The position numbers were made by a program, and so were the translations under genes. Below, piece by piece: positions 1-36,800 of a stretch of 64,000 nt of DNA. Every line of letters begins with the position of its first letter. Positions within the stretch are counted from its first letter, which is position 1. Source of the DNA: Siniperca chuatsi (taxonomy: Eukaryota > Chordata > Actinopteri > Centrarchiformes > Sinipercidae); NCBI RefSeq assembly GCF_020085105.1, contig NC_058043.1, forward strand, positions 15,781,167 to 15,845,166, read 5' to 3'. Under the pieces are notes generated by a model. It had not been told where the DNA came from. It was given only the letters and a program-made list of their open reading frames with translations, and did not search any database.

Positions 1-1559
1 CAGCACCCGCTCGTCATTTTAATTGCCACTGTACACAGAAAAAGTTCTTCTTTTCCCAACCCCTAACTGCAAAGTAGCTATTGTTAGTCCGGAAATTAAA
101 CATTTGAAAACAGTGAGATGTGTTTTGTATGTGTGGGTGAGAGGAGGGTGGTGGTGGTGGTGGGGATGAGGTGGTGGTGCTTAAGCCTGTGAAGGTGACA
201 GAAATGGGTAAGCGATGAATTCATACTGAATGAACTTTATGTTGCTATCTATCTATCTAGTATTTGCAGATTTAATTGTAACTGGTTGTGCAGCAGGGTA
301 CTGGGTTGGACACAAAAACCAAACTGGTGCAGCAGACCTTTTCTGCACTCCTCACTAATTATGCAACAGGAATGTTGCTGATGTAATATTTTGGATGAGG
401 AAAAAGGTGCACAGTTTATCGCATGAAATGGTGTCTCTGCAGAATGCTTTGCTACAGAACAGCATGTAGTAGAGTTAACCTTAATTACCAGTGAGACTTT
501 CAAGTTTTCCACTGTTGGCTAGACAGCTTTTAAATAGTTAATAGGCTGACAGTAAGGGTAATTTGTTTAGGCTGAAGAATGTCGAAAAACATTTTTTATA
601 TGTGTTATGTTTGTATTAATACAGAGTTATGTGTAACAACAGAACTTATGAGGATGAATAATGTCTTTTCTCTATTTGATTCAACCTTGAGCTCAAGTAT
701 GTCTTCATCCTACCCCCATATGCAGATTAAATGATATGGGGGGGCTTGTCGCCTTTTCAGTGGAAAACAAACTGTGCGACGTGCCTCTTTAGTTTGCGAA
801 GTGCTATGCCACTCATCTGGAGTGTGATTCAGTTTTAACGAGATGGAGGTGAATGAGGAGCTGGCCAGCCTTCATAGAGTGAAAAAAAAGAGTTGATGCT
901 TATTTCTCTTTTCTCATCTTTCTAAATTTAGCTGGAGAGCTGCAGCGCCTTCAATAGTCTATTTGGAAAGACACATAGACAGAAGCACATATAATTATTT
1001 ATTTTTATTTTTTTGTTCATTATTTTTGAGTCGCTCCTGTTTAGGTGCTGTAACTCACTTCGCTGCCTGGCAAACAAACGCTTTATGAAGCGCAGTCAGG
1101 TTTCTGAAAGGCGAGAGCGCAGCTTCGACTCGTTGCACTCATTATGGCTGTGGAGCAGCAGAGAGTGGCTGCATGTGTGTGATCCGACGGTGCTACACCA
1201 GGATGTCTCAACAGCTCTTATTTTGAAGTTGATTTGATTAACTTTCTAGGAGACTATAAATAGAAAATGTAATGCAAAAAAAGGTGTAGTTACAATTTAA
1301 TTTAGCTTCACTTGCCTCTCAGTGCAGCTGGCAGTAACAGGCTATAGAAGAATCCTTCGAGCATCATCACTGTCGATGCCACTGGACATATGAGCACTAT
1401 TGGGCGGTAGGTTATATTGCTCCGGTCAGTAGGTTTGTACACACAGTGGGTGGCAGGCACAAGTTGGAAAGCACCGAGAGGAGTTTGTCACACTTGCCCA
1501 TGTGAACAACACTTCAGAACCAAGGACAGATCCAAACCGCTGCCTGGCAAACATGCTCA

Positions 1560-1686
1560 AAGTGAGCAACATCTGGACTCTGCTCGTCACATGAAGCTCT
1601 TCGCGGTGTCTGTGTATTGTCGCACGGGCTTGTGGAAAAGAGACTTGCAGATATATCCGGCAAGATACATCTATTGCTACAACCAG
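1560..1686 (+). other. grm2: Possible non-coding first exon of grm2 (donor at 1687)
   Basis: Only the 3' edge is supported: the sequence CAG|GTAAGA at 1684-1692 is a consensus splice donor. The left edge is arbitrary. It would splice to the acceptor that ends at 5973, just before the leader of the first grm2 coding exon. Mammalian GRM2 also has a non-coding first exon, which makes the idea reasonable. No transcript evidence is available, and other donors upstream are possible. Confidence 0.25.
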
Positions 1687-4384
1687 GTAAGACAGGATCA
1701 CTTACTAACTTTGATTTTAACATAGTAGTAGCCTATGTTTTCCCCACATAGTCTGTCATTGAAATGACTGTGTCTCTGCAATTTCCAGTCTGACGTGTCT
1801 TTGCATTTTTAATTGTTTTTAGCCAAGATTTGATCATGTATCCCATAATCTCAATTTAACCGCAACTAAATCTATCATAATGATCATCTGATAAAAATGC
1901 CACATTTTCCCAACATGTCTCTTTATTGCACTTAAATCTCATATGGCACAACAGCACCATTGAATGTATATCAGAGCAAATTGAAACAGCAACAACAAAC
2001 TTGTTTCCCACTTGACCCGAGATCATAGTCACAATTGTCTCAACTAAAAACTGCATAATCTAATTTTGCACTTGCTCTTCTCAAACCAATCAGAGCTTTG
2101 GTTTTCAGACAGAGCCATAAACAATGTAACAGCATCCTGCTGTTGTTATAATTGGGTTGTTTTCAGTCTGCATGATTCATGAAAGTGTTTGCTCACTGCA
2201 AAACATAAAAAAAACGATCTGGCATTGGATAAATCCATGATCGTATGTCATCACGTTATTGTCAATGGATCAGACAGGATGTGATGTAGTAGCTTGATTT
2301 CTCTCAAATGTAAGAGGATGACAGTGATAGATTGGTTACTGTAATACCACCACCATGTCTCCATGAATGTTGTTACTGTATCGTGTTATTCTTAGATGGT
2401 GGCCAACAGTCAAAAACAACCTGTTGTAGCTTGTCTCATTCTCACATCTGCACTTTGTCTCTCAGTCTCAGTCACTTAAACACATTCAGTTTTCTTGTGA
2501 ATAAACATCCAGGTGAGATGTTAGCACAATAAAATCATCTGTTGTTTTTGAGACAGGCTGACCAGATTTCCCTGTGCTATTTTGATGAAATGATGCACTT
2601 CATCTATGTTCAAATTCACAATCTGCTGGCGTCCTAAGGAGGCATCCTAATTCCTTCAGCTGACAAGTCCAGGTGGAGGGATAAACGGTGTCCCCACTGG
2701 AGATGATATAATGATGAAAATCATCTGTGAAGTTGTGGCGGCTGCGTTTTTCCCCTCTTCTTTTTGTATTTAATTAGCTGTAAATATAGGTCTTTTGCTT
2801 TGAACAGCTAGTTCCAGTCATTTAGAGGATCATCAAAGGTCATAATATTAAATGGTACAGGTGATTTGTCTTGTGTCATTTGACTGAATAGCTTCGTTTT
2901 CCGAGATAATGTGTTCTGTAGTGTCATACTAAATGAAGAAAAAATTAAACTGGGTTTCACTTGGGAAAAGGATGACATTTTGTCCATAATCCATCTTGTG
3001 GATTTTGTCATAATAATGAGCACAAAAACAAAAAAGCTCTGCCGTAAATTATCATCCTATCAGTGTTGGTCACATAAACATTGGAATGCAATATGTTTAA
3101 ACTGCGTTTAGGCTGTTATTAATCAACAGGCTTAATGATTCATGTGTAGTGGATAAGACACTACATTAAATGTCATGTCATGTACATTCAAGTATTCAAC
3201 AATGTGCCAAACGAACCTGAAAGCAAAGTCTAATTATACATCACTATTAAATATCACATCATATAGATTTATTTTGTCAACAATAACAAACAGGGGGGTA
3301 GTCCCTCACCCCCAAACCATCTCTTCAGCTCATTTTCCAGACATGAATAGCATTGTATTTCTCCATAGATACATATACATGTACATAGTACATTTGTGCA
3401 TGCCAATCTCCATAATTGCTGAAAGTGACTCTGCAGTGACTCATACATTACACATTAGCTATATTTGGATAAGACAATAAAGCATGGTGTTCTCAAAGCA
3501 TCTTTATGCTAATGTTGGCAAAATCCTCTCTGTCCTGGGCGGGAGCAGTAATGCATTGGCTGATGGTTCAAAGCTGAGTAAAGCACACTGCCTTTTCTTT
3601 TTGAACTTGCCTTTCAGAGGAAATGTTGCGCTCAGACATCTGGGGAGTGAGTGACTCTCTCAGCTGCTGAGTGTGAGTGTGACAGCCGTTTCTACACCAA
3701 GATAGTTTTAATGATGTGATCGAGGCCCGATAGGAGCTACTTTGCAACTCAGCAGAGGGTGAGATTTAACGCTCATGTAAGCTGATAATATGGCTCCCGT
3801 TTAATAAGTGTTTCAAATATTGGTAGGAAATATGGTTTTGATAGCTGTAGTTCATGTCCATTCCAGACTCTCCAGCATTTATTTGCACTTCTTAAAGGTT
3901 TTGAGAGGCTCTTCTGGACCTCCAGCTTCACTTTGGCCTAGTTTGCATAGGCCTGTTTAATTGGCTGTTCCTTATTGCGCCATTAATTCTGTGACCTAGT
4001 CTTTGCAACCAGAAAGCCCTCATATGCTCCAACTGACAGCACAGAGGAGCAATTAGACTCTTAATGTTGAACTCTTCAAGTTACTTTCTCACCTTGGTTC
4101 TAATAATAGGTCAAATGTGACGCAGCAACACCAAACACCTGCACCTACTGTCAAGGACACACAGCAGGTCTGAGACAGATTTTACATTGATGTAATCCTC
4201 TTTGCTGGATAAAGGGTAGTGAATTCATCAATGTACCATAAGGTTTCCCACCAACAACCTGATGTAATATTTATCTGGGGGGGAAATACATTACACTTTC
4301 CTCCTTGTGTTCTCGGTTGTTTGTTGCTCACAAAGCTACAAGGATGTCACAGGATATTCTTCAAATGTCCCTGCAAAAGTATGC

Positions 4385-4386
<2 letters not shown>

Positions 4387-4422
<36 letters not shown>
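4387..4422. repeat. (CA)n microsatellite
   Basis: Eighteen uninterrupted CA dinucleotides. The open frames crossing it (His/Thr one way, Val/Cys the other) are artefacts of the repeat. Confidence 0.97.
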
Positions 4423-4423
<1 letters not shown>

Positions 4424-5645
4424 AGATGAACTTATGTGGGTGTAGCTGCAGGAGCTGGTGTTTTTGTAACCTACCTCTGAATACTCCACTGTGGGGGGTT
4501 TTCTGCCTCTGTGAGCACAGGAAACATGACACACTCAGTTCGAATAAGTGAATGTTAAGAGATCTACTAATAATAGAACTGATAATACATTTGGGTCAAT
4601 ACAAGTGACACATTTTTGTGTGATGTTACAATGTCAGTAACAACACTGTGTGACAGAATAGGGTAAGTCCCTACTAAGCTCCCCGCTGCTTGTTAATGGA
4701 GAGGGGAGCGGCAGCACATTAAACAGTCCAAACTACAGCCAGGCTCTGAGGGTTTACCAGTGTGACTCCTCTAAAATCTGAACTTGAACTATCTGAACAG
4801 ACACACAGACAATTTCTGTTGATTCCATGTGTCATGTGTGCATCTCTCTGACTTTCAAATATTGTGACTAATACTGCTAATATATTCTATGATAAAGATA
4901 CGTTGATAATAGTCCTAAAAAAAGATGTAAGTCATGAGTCATTACAAGTCCACCGTCTCTATATAAAGGCTGCTTAAATCAATCTGTTTGCCGAACTTGT
5001 GTGTGGGTTTGATGAATGTGATGAATGACTGTGTTTGAAAGAAAGAGGATTGGTTCCCTCTCTCTGAGAGCGCTGTGATTGAACCAGCCCACCTTCCTAA
5101 TCAGACATCATAACAACTCCTGGTGAGGCCTAAACCTGTAACCTCAACATGATAGGAATCTCTATTAGCATACATGTCTCGCTGTCCACTTCCCTGCAGT
5201 CCAACCCTTATTTTTTTACCCACCATGTTTCCATGGCAACCCCAGCCATTGAGGAGAACCACCATCTATGTGATATCTTGGTTGTAAGCTTGAAAATTAC
5301 GCTTCACTTGAGAGGTGCCTTAAATATCTATAAATATTTGATGTGGTCACTCTGCAGCGGTAACTCCGAGTTTGTCTTTCAGATAAAATTGCAGTGATTA
5401 TATTTCACACTGGAATCCCAGAGAGCCTCGCTAAAATAATCTCCACTTATGTTTCACTTCAAAAAGTAACTCATAAGACTCATCGCCTGATTTCAGCCTC
5501 ATGACAAAGCAGTCTCAGGTTTAGTCTGTCCAATAATAGCATTATTTGTCTGTAACATTTCTATAGATTGCATTAGACTGAGAAAAAAAATAGAGGTTCG
5601 GGCAAAAATCAATGACAACTGTAAAGAACCACTTGCAAGACAAAG

Positions 5646-5705
<60 letters not shown>
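5646..5705. repeat. (TA)n microsatellite
   Basis: About 60 bases of uninterrupted TA. It is followed by a short degenerate stretch and then a perfect inverted repeat. Confidence 0.97.
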
Positions 5706-5708
<3 letters not shown>

Positions 5709-5738
5709 ATGATATAAACTGGCTTAGATATGAAACAA

Positions 5739-5778
5739 TCACACTAAGGCATAAAGCAGTATTTATGCCTTAGTGTGA
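5739..5778. repeat. Perfect 17-bp inverted repeat with 6-base loop
   Basis: The left arm 5739-5755 (starting TCACACTAAGG) is the exact reverse complement of 5762-5778 (ending CCTTAGTGTGA), with GCAGTA between them. It lies between the TA tract and the GATA tract, about 200 bases before the first grm2 coding exon. It could be a remnant of a small foldback element or a product of template switching. No function can be assigned. Confidence 0.9.
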
Positions 5779-5785
5779 CTAGATC

Positions 5786-5906
<121 letters not shown>

Positions 5907-5976
5907 TGGCATAGGGTTTATGCTTGTTTAACTGGGTAATTAGTCTTCTCTTTCATTCACTCAGGAAATATCAAAC

Positions 5977-6030
5977 ATGCTGCACCCACTGAGAGAAGAC
6001 TTGAAAGTGATCCGCCTCCAGACCCTGTGA
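5977..6030 (+). promoter_or_regulatory. Upstream ORF in the grm2 leader (17 codons)
   Basis: An ATG at 5977, four bases after a good acceptor (TTCACTCAG ending at 5973), opens a 17-codon frame that closes with TGA at 6028-6030. It lies entirely upstream of the grm2 start at 6083 and is out of frame with it. If the leader exon begins at 5974, ribosomes meet this ATG first, so it could lower grm2 translation. Whether it is used is unknown. Confidence 0.4.
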
Positions 6031-6061
6031 ACCTCTGCCCCTCTGTACTTCAACCAGCTGA

Positions 6062-29619
<23,558 letters not shown>

Positions 29620-30046
29620 AAAAGGTTCCTCTCTAAGCACAAGAGACCATCCCCTCATCAGTCATCCCTCCATTAAACAGGGCTGTGTATGACGGAACCC
29701 CTATGCCATCCAACATGCTGCAGAGAGATAACTCTGTCTGGGTAGACTGACTGAAAGTGGCACGTGTAACTCTTAACTGTGAAAGCTAAATGATGTTCCC
29801 ACGGCGAGCAGTATGTATCAATTGTAAAGCCTTTTTGTATAGATTTAATATGCTGTGATCTCCTTGGTTTACAGATACTGTAGATGTGATTAAATGCACC
29901 GTGCCTTGTCCTAAAGAGTCTTGTTGTCATATGGGTGCTTGTGAAGCAATAGTGTTATACAAAACAAAAGGCTGTTCGTATGTCGTCCTTACAGTGCTGT
30001 GAATATATCCAAATGTTGTAGACATTGACAAAAAAAAATGCTATGA

Positions 30047-30189
30047 AATAAATTTAGCCCTTCTGTTAAACAAAATATGTGACTAACCTTAGTGAATGTG
30101 ATGAAAAGTAGGCAACTAGACAATATAAAGGACATGTGTTAATGTTGACTGGTATAACTGTGTGCTTTCCTGTAATTTATGTAAATAAA
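30047..30189 (+). terminator. grm2: Candidate polyadenylation signals of grm2
   Basis: AATAAA occurs at 30047-30052 and at 30184-30189, about 430 and 570 bases after the grm2 stop codon. Either or both could end the transcript. Confidence 0.5.
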
Positions 30190-30199
30190 ATGTTTTTAA

Positions 30200-31811
30200 T
30201 TATTAAAAGATTAAATAACGCCGTGTTTGGGTTCACCCTTGCAATTCTTGACACTATTCAAACTAAATGCAGCTATTCAGAAACAATAAGTGTTTTTCAC
30301 TAAGGGTTTGATTTTTTTTCCTCTTCAAAACCAAATGAACTTAGTTTAAAATGTCTGTCACTTTAGTTGAATAAACTTATTGGATTGCTTCCTCTTAAAA
30401 AAAAAATATATATAAAAAGGGACAGCAGCTGAAGATGTTAAGTTTGAGTTAACTTTTCTCCAAACAGGTGCAGCATGATTTTTAATTCTGCTCTAATACC
30501 AAGTGTATTGTACCTGGTGCTCAGATCTCTAAGCTATAACTATTGCTGTAACTACTAGTTGACTTAAGTATGTGCAATTATACATGTACAGTGCCTATAA
30601 AATGTTTTCACCCAAGTTGGACTTTTTCATCTTTTATACTGATTGGAGTTTCCTGATATTAAATTGCAATAACCATCTATAAACAACCCGCCCACTGTCT
30701 GCCTGGTCTGTTTTTATAGGTTAAATGTACATGCAACCCATAATTACAAAATTAAATGTCATTGTCAATACATTTAACTGTAAAAGTAAAATTTGTAAAA
30801 ATGGTATTCCCTCCTAACTTTTATGTACAAACTATTAAATAATGACTAGATGTATGAATAACAGAACACAATTATGTACCAGTGAATAGGACAACACTTC
30901 TGCTAAAGAGGACACCTGCAGGAAAATTAAATAAAGTGCAAATACAAAACTAAACAGGCTCATCACTTTAACGTTAATACGCCAACAGTAACTGTCGCCT
31001 CATGATTTAACAGTCATCAGATAACGGCTTCTGTTCCCCAATGGTATGCTGATGAATCACTCTTTTGAATGTAATTAAAGGATTTCAGCACACTTATGCT
31101 ACTGTAAGTTTCATTTATTGACGGCTACGGCTACATAATGTGAGCTACCTGATATTTGGTAGACCGTTAAGTGTAGCTGTTTTTTTGTTTTTTTTAAATT
31201 GCTTGTCACATTCCTTTGACTGCAAATGTTAATATTCTTTTGTCACTGACATTTTGCAAGATTTGAAAGATTCAACAGGTCCTGTAGAGTTAAAAGCAAT
31301 GTTTGGCTCTGACAGGCTGACGATAACCTACACAGAAGCAGTTACCATGACGATGTTGGCCAGGGTGAAGCTCAAATTTAATCCATTAACCTTGCTTCGT
31401 AAGTATGATTTAAAAAAAAAAAAAAAATGATGTTAACTTTTCCCAGCAGATACCTTGACAGAGAAACGTTCAGCAGAATTCTCAAAAAGAGTATAATTAA
31501 TAACAACAAAAACCACAAGTTTGGATCATAAGATGGAAAGAGACGAGTCTTGGTCAGCTCGGGCAGGATGTACTGACTCCTACGATACAGCCTCTTCTCA
31601 CTTGTGGTCCAATCCAGACACAGCCCACCTTGCCGATTCCTTCACTAAAGCAGTTAAAGCTTCTTCAGAAACAAGAATCACAGGAAAGACTAACAGCGAA
31701 CACCTGTATAAATAAATCACTCTGGGTGGTTTTTAAATTTAGATATATGCAATTTCTTTTTCTCAAAAAAGGAGGATAAACAAAAACATGATGTATAGGC
31801 AGTTTTTAAAC
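30200..31811. other. Intergenic region between grm2 and rrp9
   Basis: AT-rich sequence between two genes that end toward each other. I see no coding exon, RNA gene or clear mobile element. Confidence 0.7.
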
Positions 31812-31818
31812 CTTTAAT
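31812..31818 (-). terminator. rrp9: Candidate polyadenylation signal of rrp9
   Basis: On the minus strand the sequence reads ATTAAA, a common variant signal, about 30 bases after the rrp9 stop. The short distance would give a very short 3' UTR. Confidence 0.4.
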
Positions 31819-31845
31819 TTACAAAACAAGACACTTAACAGTCCA

Positions 31846-33829
31846 CTATTCAGTCATCTTGGCTTCCTCTGGATTAGGTGGTTTCCTTTTGAGAGGAATA
31901 ATATAGATCCCATTCTTGGCCTCTTTTTTCTCCACCATCTGCCCAACCTGCAGAAAAACAAACAAACTTAGAATCAGAGTTAATGGATACAAATAGACTA
32001 CTTCTGCCTGATTAAAAAAAAACAAAAAAAACAGAAAAGAAAAAGGATATTGCTGTTTTTGGATTATTATGTTATTACTATTATATTTTACACTGATCCA
32101 TCAACAACAGTTCTAACTAAACCTTGGGGGTTAACCTCTTCTAGCAGTACCTCGAACATTTTTGTTTCCCAGTCATGTGAAAAGAAAAAGTGAATAAATG
32201 CCAATCAGACATTGAAATCAGAGCAAATACCACCCAATATTTAAAATGTTTGTGTGAGATCATACAATTACAAACTATGATCTGATCACCGAAATTGTAT
32301 TTAACTGTCATGTTTGGATGCAGCCCCCAGTCTAGCCTGATGAGACTGGTTGTTGGAAGTTCTATTACAGAAGAGTCCATTTAGCCTTCAGGTTACATTC
32401 AGACTGTCAGCTCTGATTGTAATCAGAGTGCTTTCATTAACTTTAAGCAGCAGAAAACCCCTCATAACAACGGAAATCTGCAAATCAGATTCAAACTACT
32501 TTTATGAGTTGTTTGAAATCCAATTAAAAAAGGTCACATTTTCATAGATGTGTCCCAACCTGGTCACCAAATCGGATGTCAAACTGACCTTAAGGTCACT
32601 TAAGGTGAAATAACACTAATGTTATATTCCGAGTAAGGACAGCTGACTATATGTGTAGCATGAAATATGGCTACAGACAGACGAGTTCTGCATCACAACT
32701 CTGTGGCATGAACAACAAGAGAATATCTCTAGTCTTCATTTATTCTGCAGCTGTACCATCTCTTTATTAGAGAACAATGTTTGTTTATACAGAATTTCCT
32801 GAAGGAAATTATTCTCACTCCAGTGAGCAATAATCTAGAAACTTACAAATTGTCACAAACTGTCGGTGCACTTTGTGGCTAAAGTTTATTGGTTGGCATT
32901 TTTCCCCAAACAATGACCATTTCAAAATATGGAGGCATCCAGAGCACAAGTTTTTCTTTAAAATGTACAGTCAAAGGCAACAACAACAACCTCTGCTATT
33001 TAAATTAATTTTCAGGTATGTGGCAGGTTTTCAATTATCCACTATACACCATAAATGATAAACATCCATCATTACATGGCCCTTTTCTTGAGTTTCAATC
33101 AACTGATGTCATATCAAGATACTGTCACTTCTTTCAAGAAAACTCGAAACAAGTGAGGCTGCACTGGAAAAAAGTGAAATGTATTTTCACCTGTGACAGA
33201 GGCTGAGAGATGGATTGACACTGCCATCCAGTGGACATTTCATTCACTGGCCATGAACCTGCACTGACTTTTAGTAGTTCATAGGAACAGTTTCTATAGA
33301 AACATGATCATTAGTTGAGTTACCTGTGCTCCTGTCCGACTCCTGCCACCAAGAACTGACCGGAGCTCGAAAACTTCAGGCTGTTGACAAAACCGGACTG
33401 GGAAAGCAGAGGAAGAGACAACATAAGATATTTTGAGACGGCCATAGTGGTAGCTGCCAGGAATACACTGTAAATAATGTGTATAATTAGCTTAAAAACA
33501 TCCTATGTAAATGTCACCTTATTCCTAAGAGAGAGAGGAGTAAGTAAGAGCTTACCACTGGTACACTGAATAGAGGCTCCAGTCCACGGTAATTCTGGCC
33601 ACACTTCCACAGCTGCACCTGTGAGTTGTGTGAACCTGAACAGAAGAACCATCATTAAAGAACTTTATATGTCTACAGACAGCAGAACATCTTAAGTGCA
33701 GCTTAGCTAAACATTATCGCATCAACTGTTCTACTTGACTGTGTAGGACACTTAATCACAGTGTTTATTAATTATATTGATTAAATTTGCATTCATATAA
33801 GACAACTATGGAAAACTTTAATTGTATAT

Positions 33830-33877
<48 letters not shown>

Positions 33878-36800
33878 GCTGGTAAGGAGGACTCTCACAG
33901 CCAGAGGCACCTGAGGCAACGGTATCTGAGTTCTGAAGCGCCGCTACCGAAGCGACCCAATGAGGCTGCTGCAGCCCTGCATCACCATGGCAACCGTGAG
34001 CCTGCTTCACTGTGCTGAGAGGCTTCTTCTTGTTGACACTCCAAAGAGACACAGAGCTGAGGTCGTTCAGAAAATTGAGAGAGGGCACGAAAGAGAAACA
34101 TGAATGAATCCATTAACACGATTACATTCTGGAACAAAACTGTAATTGAGACAATGTGACTGTAAAAGCTGCAACTGTCTTACCCATCATCAGCTCCTGT
34201 TATCATATGCTCCTCATTTATGAGCTGGATACAATCAATTGAACCCCTGTAGGAAGACAGAATAATGACAAAGTACCAGATGATGTTAGTCTCTATATGC
34301 TCACAGGATCTGTATGACATATTGATGAATATTAGAGATAGAATCAACTGTTCAACTCTACTGAAATCAATTATGCCATGAATTTTGGAGAATCAAATAA
34401 AACTATTCTGTTATCCCAAAGTTGTAGGATTATTTATAAATAATTACGCATTTGTACTCCCTATTCAGACCACACAGCAATTAAGGGTGAATTAAGGGTT
34501 TATTTCGACCAAACCACAGTTGGTGATTGCTGGAACAGTAGAAAGACTAACAAAGAGGATTTTGGTGAGTTTTATGTTGTTTCTGTCCAGTTTGAATGAA
34601 GTGTGTTTTACGAAGATCTGCGAGGTAAAATTACTGTTTTTCCTCAATGGAGTCTGGTGCGCCGTAGCACACATTTGTTTTGGTCTGAGATGCTGGTGCT
34701 CTAGTGTGACAAAAACCTCTAGGGTGAACATATAGACTAAAAGCATTAAGGATGACAGAAGGTATGTAAAGACCACTGAACATAATGATCGGGTTGCATT
34801 ACAATCAATTTTATTTATTTTTTTTTTTTACATCATCACCTCACTACTTTAGATTTATTTTTATTTCCATCTTTGAAAAGTGATACTTCCTTACTTGACC
34901 ATTTTAAAAGTGTGTCTATTAATTAATGACTTAGTGTGCACCAGTGTCTGTGGATCTGACAGTAAATCAACACATCTGAACTAAAAAAAAAAAAAGCGAG
35001 TCACAGAAACACCAGAGGAAAGATAGAAAGACTCACTCGTGACCGTGGAACACCAGCTGAGATTCCTCGGCTATCTTCCACACCCTTACTGAACGGTCCC
35101 TTCCTCCTGCAGTCACACAGCGCTCACGGCTCAGGCTGTCCAGTCCTGTGATGGCGTCTTGATGCCCAAAGCTACAGTGAGTCACAACAGCAGTTAAATT
35201 CACACATTCACGGCAAATGCAAGTGTTTGGCAGTGAGATCAATTGTTTTCTGATAAGTTACTCACAGAGTTTCCACATATGCATTCTCGTCCACATTCCA
35301 CACCTTTACTGAGCGATCATGAGCGGCGCTGTACAGATCATGAGTTCCCTTCCTGAATGAAAGACCCTGAGAAGGAAAATACTTTTGATATGAATCACGG
35401 GGAGGACCATAGAGCTACAGTAAGTTCTACACAACTGTTAAGATAAAAAAGAAGTTATTCCATGCAGCTGAGAGAGAAAGAGGAAGAACGTACTGACACG
35501 GGGCCTTTGTGTCCTGTGAATTTATATAGATGTTTACATGTTTCTGCCTCCCAGATCATGATCAGTTTGTTCATGTCTCCAGTGGCCTAAAAAGATGTTG
35601 AGAAATAGGCTTTTGTTACAATATGACTCTGCTGGTTTTCCAAAACTGGCAAAAGCAGGCTATGCTGAGAGAGTACTACTCACCAAGTATTTTCCATCTG
35701 ATGATATGGCCATACAAAGGATATGGGCTGTATGTCCAACATGCCGATCCTCTGTACCTTTCCTTCCACCAGGTATTGTGTGCAGTTTCTTCCCACTCGC
35801 AACATCCCCTGAAGATATAAGAAAAACACTGAACTATGTCTGCCAAATCAGACCATTAACTTTAGCAAGATGACAAGACAATTTTCACATGTATCCATAT
35901 TTCAGTTTGCATACTTCTCTGAAGTATCAAAACAGATTTTCAGGATCTTAATGTACACTAACATTTAATGACGGAGCAGTCTTTGGCAGCAGAAAAGATG
36001 TACTTGTCATCGGAGGTGATGACCAGACAGGTAACTGGAAGTTTGTGTCCTCTTAACACTCTGATCTCTGAAGCATCCGGTGGCATGAGCTAAAAGACAG
36101 AATGAAGAATTTAAATAAAGTCAAACTGTTCATTAGCAGCTTTCCCCCCTAGAACATTGGACATGAAACGATGATAGCAGGGATGAAAATTCCCATACTT
36201 ACATCTTTGGCAATGACTCGCTGAAGGGTTCCTTTTTGTTCAAGCTGAGGGGAAATCACATAAACAGCAAGATAAATAACATAGACCAGTGTATGGCAAT
36301 AAATCTAACATATTAAATCCAAAAAGAATGACTGTGCTTAAGATCAAGGACATAGTTTTGGTTTCGGAAGTCATCACCCCAAACGAGGCCTCGTTACCAC
36401 ACACTCGTATCAAAGAGGTGTCACGTTGGTTTTGAATACGGGATGTCCTTGTCAATCTGCCTCAGTATTTTAAAACAGAGCTGTAGACTATTTAAAAAAT
36501 GGATCCGTTTTTATATTACAAGCTTTTATTGAACAAAATGACAATAATGAAAGCATTAAAACCACTTGTCTTCCGACTAGGTCTCATCATGATCTCGGAT
36601 TTAATCCATCCATACAAACAGGAAAACTAAGGGTTTGGCCCGCAGATTTTGCCTTTTTTTACTGTATCAAAATGTTTTGAAACACTAAAACTCTTGCAAC
36701 ACAATTTCTTCATAGTGATCAGAAAGTTTCCCCCGTTATAGGTTTTATCAACCATGTGAAGTGTCTGCAGATCTTTCTCTCAGGCTTCATATAGTCCCAC

